A stretch of DNA of 44,935 bases from a virus: positions 1 to 44,935 of the IMG/VR virus record IMGVR_UViG_3300035099_000380. One strand, written 5' to 3'. The position numbers and the translations under genes were made by a program. Within the stretch, counting starts at the first letter, position 1. Each line of letters begins with the position of its first letter. Positions 13,066 through 20,417 of the stretch are shown one piece after another. The notes beneath the pieces were generated by a model. It worked only from the letters and a program-made list of their open reading frames with translations, was not told the origin of the DNA and did no database searches.

Positions 13066-13947
13066 ATGGGAACTTTAAATGGGAGAGAATGGTTAGACTA
13101 TTCATCTCTCGTTGAACTTATGAGGTGTCCGAGGGCTTTTCAATGGAGATGCGAAAAGCACTTAGCCTTACCCCCTAATATTAAAATGAGAAGGGGTAGT
13201 GGTATCCATAAAGCTCTCAGTATTTATTATTCCTCCACCAGTAATGATAGAGCTAAGAAAGCCCTTGATACTTATTTGCAAACATTCTCAGCTGAGGAAA
13301 TGAATGAGCCTACATTGAAGAAAGAAATAGACAACGGGGTCCTGGCTCTCCTAAAATATTTCAAAAGGTGGGAGAGAGAAACCTACACCACCATTAGTAC
13401 TGAAATAGGCTTTGCCTTTGATGCTAAAGAGTTCACTTACGTAGGCGTCATAGACCGCTTTGTTGACACACGCCAGTTTGGAAGAATGCCTCTTGAGACA
13501 AAATCAACAGGAAGTCCTTATAACTGGGGTCTTCGCACTAAGCCGAACCTTCAGATTGAGGGCTATATGATAGGCATATATGCTCTCACTGGTGAACTTC
13601 CTTTAGGCGGCATCCTGGATGTTATTCCAGTTGGTTCAAGATGCGATAAGATTGAACCTGAACGATATATAGGGATGAGAACAAAAGATGAGTTGGACAT
13701 CTGGCTCATTAACGTCCAATCATGGTGGCATAACTTATGCTCATACCGTGAGCATAAGTTTTTCCCTCAAAACACCGAGGAATGTATTCCTCTGGTAGGC
13801 TTCCAATGCGATTATATACCCCTTTGTCAGAAATACCCGAAGGGAGTAGAAGGAGAAATGGAGCCTGAGGGCGAATTTGTTTATACACCCTGGACACCTT
13901 ATCCAGACCTACAGAAAGGAGGAATTAATGAAAGAAACAATTGTTGA
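13066..13947 (+). CDS. Cas4/RecB-like PD-(D/E)XK nuclease with probable Fe-S cluster
   Basis: The product has 293 residues. The nuclease core is visible in order: H48 (GSGIHKALS), D130 (YVGVIDRFVD), E144-x-K146 (PLETKSTGS) and Q163 (NLQIEGYMIG). Four cysteines are placed as in Cas4/AddB iron-sulfur nucleases: C21 near the start, then C240, C248 and C254 near the end. Such enzymes resect or trim DNA ends. Its neighbours, a Sak4-like ATPase and an OB-type candidate ssDNA-binding protein, make up a phage recombination module, where it would supply the exonuclease. There is no CRISPR context, so the Cas4 resemblance is structural only. Confidence 0.85.
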   Translation: MGTLNGREWLDYSSLVELMRCPRAFQWRCEKHLALPPNIKMRRGSGIHKALSIYYSSTSNDRAKKALDTYLQTFSAEEMNEPTLKKEIDNGVLALLKYFKRWERETYTTISTEIGFAFDAKEFTYVGVIDRFVDTRQFGRMPLETKSTGSPYNWGLRTKPNLQIEGYMIGIYALTGELPLGGILDVIPVGSRCDKIEPERYIGMRTKDELDIWLINVQSWWHNLCSYREHKFFPQNTEECIPLVGFQCDYIPLCQKYPKGVEGEMEPEGEFVYTPWTPYPDLQKGGINERNNC

Positions 13948-14323
13948 GAACATAGTTCAAACAATCTTAGATGCATCAACTCTCCTCACCAAAGCAAGAG
14001 ATTTTGCCAAATGGCTTAAGGAATCATCCTCTCTTCCTTGGATAGAGGAGCAGTATGGAGAATCAGAGTTGTGGGGCCACAGTAGAATATTTCTAACACT
14101 TTGTCCTGAAACTCCTATAGATATATTTTGCGGTCTCGTTGCTGAAGTAGAACTGCATTTAGAGAAAGAAGGAGTAATATATGTAGGGGATAATCTTCTA
14201 CGATGGTATTCGGCAGATACCGATATATGTATATCTTGCCGCCCCGCCCAATGCAATTTTATAGTGGAATCTGAAGAAGAAAAGTCCTACATATCAAGGA
14301 CTTACAGACTGGAGTGTGTCTAA
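13928..14323 (+). CDS. Hypothetical protein in the recombination module, 131 residues
   Basis: ATG 13928 is chosen because AGGAGGAATTA precedes it; it overlaps the nuclease end by 20 bases. It is mostly helical at first (VENIVQTILDASTLLTKARD; FAKWLKESSSLPW), then a beta part with several cysteines (DTDICISCRPAQCNF) that might hold metal. The TAATG overlap couples it to the ATPase gene. Position suggests a partner of the nuclease or recombinase, but the family is not recognised. Confidence 0.65.
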   Translation: MKETIVENIVQTILDASTLLTKARDFAKWLKESSSLPWIEEQYGESELWGHSRIFLTLCPETPIDIFCGLVAEVELHLEKEGVIYVGDNLLRWYSADTDICISCRPAQCNFIVESEEEKSYISRTYRLECV

Positions 14324-15090
14324 TGCCAATAACTATAATATTAGCAGGAGTCCCCTTCTCAGGAAAAACCGTCAGCGCTGCGACATTCCCTAAACCAATG
14401 CTTTTCCTTGACTGGGATGGAAAAATCTTTAGCATCTTTAACACATTGGACAAGACTGGCAAGCCAATTGTCAAAGATGCAGACCAAATCCTTTTTCAAG
14501 CCTTGTTCCAGGAGGAGCAACAAAAGATAACTCTAACGGCTGGGGACAAGACAAAGATGCCTCCTCCCCAAGCAGATATTGCTCTCTCGCTTCTTGATAA
14601 ATACAATAAGATAGTGGGGGAAATAAAGAAAGATCAATTTAAAACTCTTGTGATTGATTCTATCAGCACCATGTTTAGGATCTGGAAGGAAGCTTTCCTC
14701 CGCATCAATCTCCTTTCATCACTAAGAATTCAAGACTATGGCACACTTGAAGGTGTTCTCTTCGGACAATTCTTTCCTACACTAAAAGCTCTTCCGGTTG
14801 ATTTTGTCATCCTTACCGACCATACTGATTATGATAAAGATGAGCTAATTGGAAAGATCTTAGAATTTCCTGTAGGTCCCTCTCGTGCAATGGGGCGCAC
14901 AATGTGCAAAGCAGTTGGGAATGTCTGGAAGCAATGCGTCGAAGGTGGAGAGTATCTCTGGAGAACCAAACCTGTTGATTTCTTCCAAATAGCAGGAAGC
15001 GATCTTGCTCTCCCTGAGATCATCAAACCATCTACTTATTACGAGCTGGAAAAATATCTTCCAAAGAAAGGAGGTGAAAATAATGCCTAA
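14323..15090 (+). CDS. Sak4/RecA-like recombination ATPase
   Basis: The product has 255 residues, starting at ATG 14323 (TAATG overlap). The P-loop is AGVPFSGKT (G14-K15-T16 of this start), followed by 'FPKPMLFLDWDGK', the pattern of Sak4-type RecA/Rad51-fold ATPases. Walker B is 'FKTLVIDSIS', and 'LPVDFVILTDHTDYDKDE' follows as in sensor regions. Sak4 proteins promote single-strand annealing or strand exchange and are usually followed by a single-strand binding protein, as here. Length is within the family range. It is part of the early recombination operon. Confidence 0.88.
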   Translation: MPITIILAGVPFSGKTVSAATFPKPMLFLDWDGKIFSIFNTLDKTGKPIVKDADQILFQALFQEEQQKITLTAGDKTKMPPPQADIALSLLDKYNKIVGEIKKDQFKTLVIDSISTMFRIWKEAFLRINLLSSLRIQDYGTLEGVLFGQFFPTLKALPVDFVILTDHTDYDKDELIGKILEFPVGPSRAMGRTMCKAVGNVWKQCVEGGEYLWRTKPVDFFQIAGSDLALPEIIKPSTYYELEKYLPKKGGENNA

Positions 15091-15472
15091 ACTCAAAATA
15101 GACCTCACGCAAGTAGGTGTTGTGCCAGATGGTATTCATGAAGGAATTATCACTGACATTCAGTATCAAGTTAAAACAGGAGAGAAATGGAACAGGGAAG
15201 GCACTGCTTCTCTCACTCGTGAAGAATGGGAAAATTATCCACTGGAAACAAAACGCCTTCATCTTACCATCATGACAAATCACGGAAATGTCTGGCATGA
15301 CTTATACCTAATGCCAAGTGCTTGGGGCTTCGTGAAGGAGGCTGTCAAAGCAGCTGGGGTAGCTTTTGACCAATCTGGCTTTGAGCCAGAAGATTTCAGA
15401 GGGAAAAGAGTTTCCATCACCGTTGTAAATGACTCAATGGGAACAGATGTTGTGAAAATAAGGAAAGCCTAA
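15083..15472 (+). CDS. Candidate ssDNA-binding protein, OB-like
   Basis: The product has 129 residues, with the start at ATG 15083 behind AAAGGAGGTG; it overlaps the ATPase end by 8 bases. The first strands (IHEGIITDIQYQVKTGEKWN), the mid region (RLHLTIMTNHGNVWHDLYLM) and final strands (RGKRVSITVVNDS) fit a five-strand OB fold like the DUF669-type proteins that accompany Sak4 recombinases. Aromatic residues W35, W67 and Y70 could stack on bases. It lacks the acidic tail typical of cellular SSB. The call depends mainly on neighbours and strand pattern. Confidence 0.7.
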   Translation: MPKLKIDLTQVGVVPDGIHEGIITDIQYQVKTGEKWNREGTASLTREEWENYPLETKRLHLTIMTNHGNVWHDLYLMPSAWGFVKEAVKAAGVAFDQSGFEPEDFRGKRVSITVVNDSMGTDVVKIRKA

Positions 15473-15777
15473 TGCAGTGGGAAAGTCAAACAGCAAAACT
15501 TGAAACAGCATGTGGTAATATGTATGTTACCACTATTTTCAGCCAGGATAAAGAACCAAGAGCTATTAAGGTTCTTCCTTCTTTCGGAAAGGGCGGGAGC
15601 TGTGCACAATTGCACACACTCGCCCTTTGCGAGTTGTTGAGTTATATCATTGAGAAGGAAAATCCCGTTCCAGCTTTGTCCAAATTGGTGGGACATGTTT
15701 GCCATTTACAGAAAAAATGCTGTATAGATGTTTTAGCAAGACATCTCCTAAAATTTTACCTACAAAAGGAGAGGTAA
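15472..15777 (+). CDS. Stand-alone TSCPD-domain protein
   Basis: The product has 101 residues. The pattern YVTTIFSQDKEPRAI, then 'SFGKGGSCAQLHTLALCELL' and 'LVGHVCHLQKKCCIDVL' matches the TSCPD domain, best known as the C-terminal metal-binding part of some class II ribonucleotide reductases. In most members the last motif is close to SCPD; here it is CCID, so one ligand environment is changed. Cysteines at about 44, 77, 83 and 84 could bind zinc. No reductase gene is in the window, so the domain acts alone or on a host enzyme. It is tightly coupled to neighbours on both sides. Confidence 0.72.
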   Translation: MQWESQTAKLETACGNMYVTTIFSQDKEPRAIKVLPSFGKGGSCAQLHTLALCELLSYIIEKENPVPALSKLVGHVCHLQKKCCIDVLARHLLKFYLQKER

Positions 15778-15965
15778 TGCTTTGCTTATATTGTTGCGCC
15801 CCTTTAGAATTAACCGTTAGTAAGATTATTCAATCTGAGCTCTTCGAGTTTGCAGAGGCTGTCTGCCCCGTCTGCGGAGTTGAATATGTAATCTATGATT
15901 CCAAAGACAGAAACAAGTTTAGAACTCAGGTGATAATCAAAGAAGGAGGTGGAAAACTTTTGTGA
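15777..15965 (+). CDS. Small zinc-ribbon protein, 62 residues
   Basis: Starts at ATG 15777 inside TAATG, with AAAGGAGAGG upstream; a longer frame from 15699 overlaps the TSCPD gene and lacks a ribosome site. Cysteine pairs CLYCC near the start and CPVC at about residues 36-39 form a zinc ribbon with 25-30 residues between. It ends inside the next gene. Small ribbons of this type often contact polymerases or nucleic acids; the role here is unknown. Confidence 0.65.
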   Translation: MLCLYCCAPLELTVSKIIQSELFEFAEAVCPVCGVEYVIYDSKDRNKFRTQVIIKEGGGKLL

Positions 15966-16195
15966 GAAAAACAAGGGAGGAATTTCATCATCTTCATATA
16001 GAGTTAGAGAAAGATCAATTCAACCGTCTTAAGGAACTTCTTCCCGGAAAAGGACTCATTTCAGAACTGGTAAGACGATTTTTTGATTACTACATAGGGG
16101 CTCACGCTGATTTATCTGGCTCTATCAAAAATGGTGGAATGGTCTCCGTAGCTACCAAAAAAGTCATTGAAGAAAATAAGGAAAGAAGGAGATAA
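15962..16195 (+). CDS. Ribbon-helix-helix DNA-binding protein candidate
   Basis: The product has 77 residues, GTG start at 15962 behind GAAGGAGGTGG. The pattern 'HLHIELEKDQFNRLKELLPG' then 'KGLISELVRRFFDYYI' is the strand-helix-helix layout of CopG/Arc/MetJ-type dimers. These bind short palindromes, and the phage has paired palindromes at both early promoters. It is therefore a plausible (inferred) regulator of P1 and P2. A basic C-terminus (KVIEENKERRR) may add DNA contact. Confidence 0.65.
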   Translation: MRKTREEFHHLHIELEKDQFNRLKELLPGKGLISELVRRFFDYYIGAHADLSGSIKNGGMVSVATKKVIEENKERRR

Positions 16196-16199
16196 TCAC

Positions 16200-16421
16200 A
16201 TGGGAACTCTTAAAGATTTGCTGGGAAAGCCGCTTCATGAATTGACAGACAGTGAACTGGAAGAGAGGATTAATCTTCTTAGACACTTAAGAGTCATAAC
16301 ATCAGGCCAATCCAGAGCTCCTCGGTCTAATAAAGAGAGGAGACTTGATGATCTTATCAAGAAGCTTCCAAAAGAACAACTGGAGAAGCTGATGCTTCTC
16401 CTCAAAGAGGAAAAAGAATGA
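16200..16421 (+). CDS. Hypothetical helical protein, 73 residues
   Basis: ATG 16200 is preceded by GAAGGAGATAATC. It is strongly charged and helical: 'LHELTDSELEERINLLRHLR' and 'LDDLIKKLPKEQLEKLMLLL'. It could be a coiled-coil or small DNA-binding accessory. Its ATGA overlap couples it to the ParB-methyltransferase gene, so it may be a partner. The family is not recognised. Confidence 0.65.
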   Translation: MGTLKDLLGKPLHELTDSELEERINLLRHLRVITSGQSRAPRSNKERRLDDLIKKLPKEQLEKLMLLLKEEKE

Positions 16422-17704
16422 AGATCATTGATGCTAAAATCTCTGATATTAAAATTCAAGAAGGTCGTTACAGGAAGGACTTTGGTGATATTGAAAGCCT
16501 TGCTAATTCCATTGCCGCTGTAGGGCAATTCATTCCCATTATCATCACTGAAGACATGAAGCTCATTGCAGGGGAAAGAAGAATGAAAGCTATGCAGCTG
16601 CTCAAACGAGATACTATAAAAGCAACAGTTCTCTCAGCCAATGAAGTAGATCAAAAGATCATTGAGATTAGTGAAAATCTGGAGAGAAAAGATTTCACAT
16701 GGCAGGAAAAAGTCCTTGCTACTGAGGAGCTTCATAATCTTTTTAAAGCTACCTATCCTCAATGGTCAGAAAGGAAGACAGCTCAGAAAGCTGGACTCAG
16801 CACTGGTGGAGTTGTTACGGATCTCAACCTTGCAGAAGCATTGAAACAAGACCCAGAACTTTTCTCTAAATGTAAAACCAGGGAGTCAGCTTTGAAAGTA
16901 CTACAAAGATTCAAGCTGGATGAAGCTATCACAGAGCTTCACCTTAGAAGGACCAAGACCGATTATGGGCGAAAAGCATCCCAGTTTGTGTTTCAAGGTA
17001 ATTGCTGTGAGTTGGTGCAGAGAATTCCGAACCAAACGCTTAATGGCATCATCAGCGACCCGTTCTATGGTATTGATATAGAGAACAAAAAGAAGGAAGA
17101 TAGTGTTCTTGACCAAAAAATATATGAAGATGACATCAATCTTTACAAAAACACTATGGCGACATTTCTTGAAAATGTTAAACTTAGACTAAAGCTGGAT
17201 GCTTATATAGTTCTCTTCTGTGCCGTCCAACACTTTTATTGGCTAAGGGATGAAGTAATGAAGCTTGGCTTTACTTGTGATTGGTGTCCTGGCATCTGGT
17301 ATAGAGTTGGACATCCTGGGCAGACAAATCAGCCTAATTTATATTTTGGTAGAAGTTATGAAACATTCCTCTATGGCCTTAGAGGGAATGCCACTATTCA
17401 AAAACCTGGTTTAGGAAATGTCCTACCCTTTGCACAGGTGAATCCTCTTGATAAAACTCATCCCCTCCAGAAGCCGTTTTCGTTGATGGAAGAGCTTATT
17501 GTTAGATTCTGTCTTCCTGGCCATATCATTCTTGATCCCTTTTGTGGCGCAGGAACAACTTTATTGGCCGCCATTAAGAGGGGAATTACTCCCATCGGCA
17601 TTGAGCTTGATCCCATTTACTACAAGGTGGCTGTAGAGAATGTTTCTAAGGCTTTGAAGCTGAAGGATGGAGGAATGGCAGATAATATTGGAATAAGTGT
17701 GTAG
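16418..17704 (+). CDS. ParB-like nuclease domain fused to a DNA methyltransferase
   Basis: The product has 428 residues. Residues 1-165 are a ParB/sulfiredoxin-type domain with 'LIAGERRMKAM' (GERR at 52-55) and a KorB-like helix-turn-helix region ('ERKTAQKAGLSTGGVV'). From about 190 it is a beta-class N4/N6 methyltransferase: motif IV is SDPFYG (213-218, with F in place of the second P of the usual DPPY), then 'HPLQKP' at 348-353 and the SAM motif 'LDPFCGAGTTLLAA' (372-385). It would methylate specific sites in phage DNA against host restriction or to mark DNA, with the ParB part guiding it. Similar fusions occur on mobile elements. No partner restriction enzyme is visible. Confidence 0.88.
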   Translation: MKIIDAKISDIKIQEGRYRKDFGDIESLANSIAAVGQFIPIIITEDMKLIAGERRMKAMQLLKRDTIKATVLSANEVDQKIIEISENLERKDFTWQEKVLATEELHNLFKATYPQWSERKTAQKAGLSTGGVVTDLNLAEALKQDPELFSKCKTRESALKVLQRFKLDEAITELHLRRTKTDYGRKASQFVFQGNCCELVQRIPNQTLNGIISDPFYGIDIENKKKEDSVLDQKIYEDDINLYKNTMATFLENVKLRLKLDAYIVLFCAVQHFYWLRDEVMKLGFTCDWCPGIWYRVGHPGQTNQPNLYFGRSYETFLYGLRGNATIQKPGLGNVLPFAQVNPLDKTHPLQKPFSLMEELIVRFCLPGHIILDPFCGAGTTLLAAIKRGITPIGIELDPIYYKVAVENVSKALKLKDGGMADNIGISV

Positions 17705-17718
17705 AAAGGAGTGGATAG

Positions 17719-18078
17719 ATGTTTTTGGAGGTAAATATACCATCATACTACAAAAATAGTTTATCTCGTCGATTCAATTATAGAAATCGAGTTCAAGGAT
17801 ACGAATATATCTGGATTCTTGAACCTTGCCCGCTGTGCAAAGATTTTGGAGGAGGATGCTCAAACTGTCCCTTTGAGCGCTTTAAAATTTATGACGAATT
17901 TAATAGTTTTAGTGGTTGCGAAATTTGGATACACCAAGTCCTGGGAGGTAAGGTTCCTCTATTTCTCTCCCCTGATCGAGTTAGCTGGCTTAAAAAGGAT
18001 AATAATAAAGTGAAAGAGCTGCTAAGCACTCTCCGTAGAGAAGCAAAAAAACTAATTACATGGACTAAGGAAAAATGA
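17719..18078 (+). CDS. Hypothetical cysteine-containing protein, 119 residues
   Basis: Starts after GAAAGGAGTGG. A cysteine cluster near residues 37-51 (CPLCKDFGGGCSNCPF) looks like a compact metal site, followed by a mixed alpha/beta part and a basic helical end (KVKELLSTLRREAKKLI). Its stop overlaps the polymerase start (ATGA), so it is likely made with the UDG-polymerase. It may be a replication accessory. The family is not recognised. Confidence 0.65.
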   Translation: MFLEVNIPSYYKNSLSRRFNYRNRVQGYEYIWILEPCPLCKDFGGGCSNCPFERFKIYDEFNSFSGCEIWIHQVLGGKVPLFLSPDRVSWLKKDNNKVKELLSTLRREAKKLITWTKEK

Positions 18079-20417
18079 ACCAGATCATCGTTCCTCCCAA
18101 AGGCCCTAAACAGTGCATACTTGCCATTGTTGGCCAAGCTCCTGGCGAAGTTGAAGTTATGAAGAGAGAGCCTTTCGTAGGCCCCAGTGGTCATGTTCTT
18201 GATGCTAAGTTATCTATAGCAGGCATCCCCCGCAACCAGTGTTACTTGACGAACCTTGTCAAGACAAAGCCACCGAATAACGACTTTAGTATCTATTGGA
18301 AGGGAATAAAACCAACAGAAGCGCTGCTCAGGTGGAGAGCAGAACTTTTGAAAGAGCTTGAAGAGATAGAAACTAATGTCATTCTTGCCCTTGGCGGTGA
18401 TGCTCTTTGGGCATTAACAGGGCAGAGACAAATAGGAAAATGGAGAGGATCTATTCTTACGTGTAATCTAAACGGAAGAGAAGTCAAAGTCATCGGGACA
18501 TATCATCCTGCCATAGTTATTAGGCAATGGGAACTTGGCGCCATTATCCAGTTTGACATCCAGAAGGCGTTGGAGGAATCTAAATTTCCATATATAGTTC
18601 AGAAAGACAGAAAACTTCACATTGCTCCAACTTTTAATGATGTTCTGGCTTTGAGCGAAAGCACTTCCATTCAACAAGAATTCTCCTTTGATATTGAAAC
18701 ATCTTTCTACGAAATAACTTGTGTAGGCATAGGCACATCTCCTACCTATGCTATGTCCATCCCAACAACGAAAAAGTATTGGGGTAGCTTTCAAGTCCTA
18801 AGAAAGGTATTAGAATGCTTAGAAAACATTCTTTCATTCAGCCATGGTCTCAAAATAGCTCAACAGATACTTTTTGATGCTCAGTATCTCATTCGCCTCT
18901 TTGGCATACTTCCCTCTCCTCCCTTATTTGATACTATGGTAGCAGCGCATGCTTGTTATCTGGAGCTTCCTAAGGGACTTGACTTCCTCACCTCTATTTT
19001 CACAGATGTTAATTATTATAAAGATGATCTAAAGATATGGAAGGAAGGAACAGTAGGAGATGAGCGACTTTGGGAGTATAATGCTAAAGACGCTTGCGTA
19101 ACGATCGAGATTAAACAAGAACTGGTTAATGAAATGGAAGAGCTTAATGTTACGCATACTTACGACTACATGATGAGCTTAATTGAGCCATTTCTCTTTC
19201 TATCATTAAAAGGAATAAGGGTAGATGAAAGTAAGATGGATGAAGTGAGAACAGAGTTGGAAAGATTGGTAAAAGAGAAAGAAGACTACATCAAGAACCA
19301 AGTAGGTGAAATTAACCTCAGATCTCCTCAACAAATAGCTAAGTTAGCATATCAAACTTTAGGTCTAACTCCTGTTTTCCATAGAAAAACTGGAAAAATC
19401 ACTACAGGAAGTTTTGCATTAGAAAAGCTTTCTCAACAAAACACCATTTTTTCCGTCATTAAAGATGTCAAAAAGTTGCATAAACTTCTTGATAATTACA
19501 TAAGTGGTACTTTATTAGATCCTATTGATAAAAGATGGAAATTCTCCATCAATACCACTATGCAACGAGGAAAGAAACAGGAACAATATGGAACTGAAAC
19601 ATTAAGATTATCTACATCTGAAAGCATCTTCGGTTGTGGTGGAAACATCCAGAATATTCCATTGCACCTCAGAAACATCTTCATTCCTGATGATGAAATG
19701 GTCTTCACTGAAGCTGATTTAGTAGGAGCAGAAGCTATGGTTATGGCTTATTTGATTGATGATCCAGTTCAAATACAAGCTTTTGAAGAAGGAAAAAACA
19801 TCCATGTTTTAACTGCCAAACTACTTTTTGATAAGGATGAAGATTTCATCTTAGCAGATAAAGAAAAGTGTGAGAAAGAAGGGAGGGAAACCCAATCGTT
19901 ATATTATAAAGCCAAAAGAGTAAAACATGCCGCCAATTATGCGGCATCTTGGAGAGTGTTGAGCGAAATATTGAAGATACCAGCAGCTGTAGCAAAGAAG
20001 CTTCTTCAGAAATATTATGATACTTGTCCTCAACTTTCCAGATACCATACTATAATTGCTAATAAATTAAAAATCGATAGAACAATCATTACTCCGCTTA
20101 GAACTAAGAGGGTCTTTTACGGAAGATATGGAGATTCTCTCATTAGAGAAGCTATCGCATTTGTGCCCCAGGAAACTGTTGTCCATGTTGTTAATATCGG
20201 TCTCCAAAGGATTTATAATGAATTATGTTCTTCATGCCCCATAGACATCCTTGCACAAGTTCATGATTCTCTTCTCACTCAGCACCCTCCTGAGATAACT
20301 GACTTCGTCCATTTAAAAATAAAGGAACTGATGAAAGTAAACCTTAATATTAATGGTAAAACTTTTTTTATCCCTGTAAAAGTTAAAACAGGGAAGAATT
20401 GGAGGGATCTTAGCTGA
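18075..20417 (+). CDS. UDG-superfamily domain fused to family A DNA polymerase
   Basis: The product has 780 residues with three parts. Residues 1-170 resemble family 4/5 uracil-DNA glycosylases: 'IVGQAPGEVE' (18-27), 'PFVGPSGHVLD' and 'GTYHPAIVIR' (141-150). The usual Fe-S cysteines appear to be absent. Residues 203-345 are a 3'-5' exonuclease with D206/E208 (FDIET), D268 (LFDAQYL) and D339 (NAKDACVT). The rest is PolA-type: motif A 'TEADLVGAEAMV' (D548), O-helix 'RVKHAANYA' and motif C 'QVHDSLL' (D731, with S where E is common). It is the replicative polymerase. I recall a similar UDG-like domain before PolA in SPO1-type phages; here the domain may recognise uracil or act as a DNA-binding arm. 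Confidence 0.88.
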   Translation: MNQIIVPPKGPKQCILAIVGQAPGEVEVMKREPFVGPSGHVLDAKLSIAGIPRNQCYLTNLVKTKPPNNDFSIYWKGIKPTEALLRWRAELLKELEEIETNVILALGGDALWALTGQRQIGKWRGSILTCNLNGREVKVIGTYHPAIVIRQWELGAIIQFDIQKALEESKFPYIVQKDRKLHIAPTFNDVLALSESTSIQQEFSFDIETSFYEITCVGIGTSPTYAMSIPTTKKYWGSFQVLRKVLECLENILSFSHGLKIAQQILFDAQYLIRLFGILPSPPLFDTMVAAHACYLELPKGLDFLTSIFTDVNYYKDDLKIWKEGTVGDERLWEYNAKDACVTIEIKQELVNEMEELNVTHTYDYMMSLIEPFLFLSLKGIRVDESKMDEVRTELERLVKEKEDYIKNQVGEINLRSPQQIAKLAYQTLGLTPVFHRKTGKITTGSFALEKLSQQNTIFSVIKDVKKLHKLLDNYISGTLLDPIDKRWKFSINTTMQRGKKQEQYGTETLRLSTSESIFGCGGNIQNIPLHLRNIFIPDDEMVFTEADLVGAEAMVMAYLIDDPVQIQAFEEGKNIHVLTAKLLFDKDEDFILADKEKCEKEGRETQSLYYKAKRVKHAANYAASWRVLSEILKIPAAVAKKLLQKYYDTCPQLSRYHTIIANKLKIDRTIITPLRTKRVFYGRYGDSLIREAIAFVPQETVVHVVNIGLQRIYNELCSSCPIDILAQVHDSLLTQHPPEITDFVHLKIKELMKVNLNINGKTFFIPVKVKTGKNWRDLS

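Noticed and set aside
13877-13927. Longer start for the 131-residue gene
   Set aside because: It overlaps the nuclease gene deeply, while ATG 13928 has a strong AGGAGG site.
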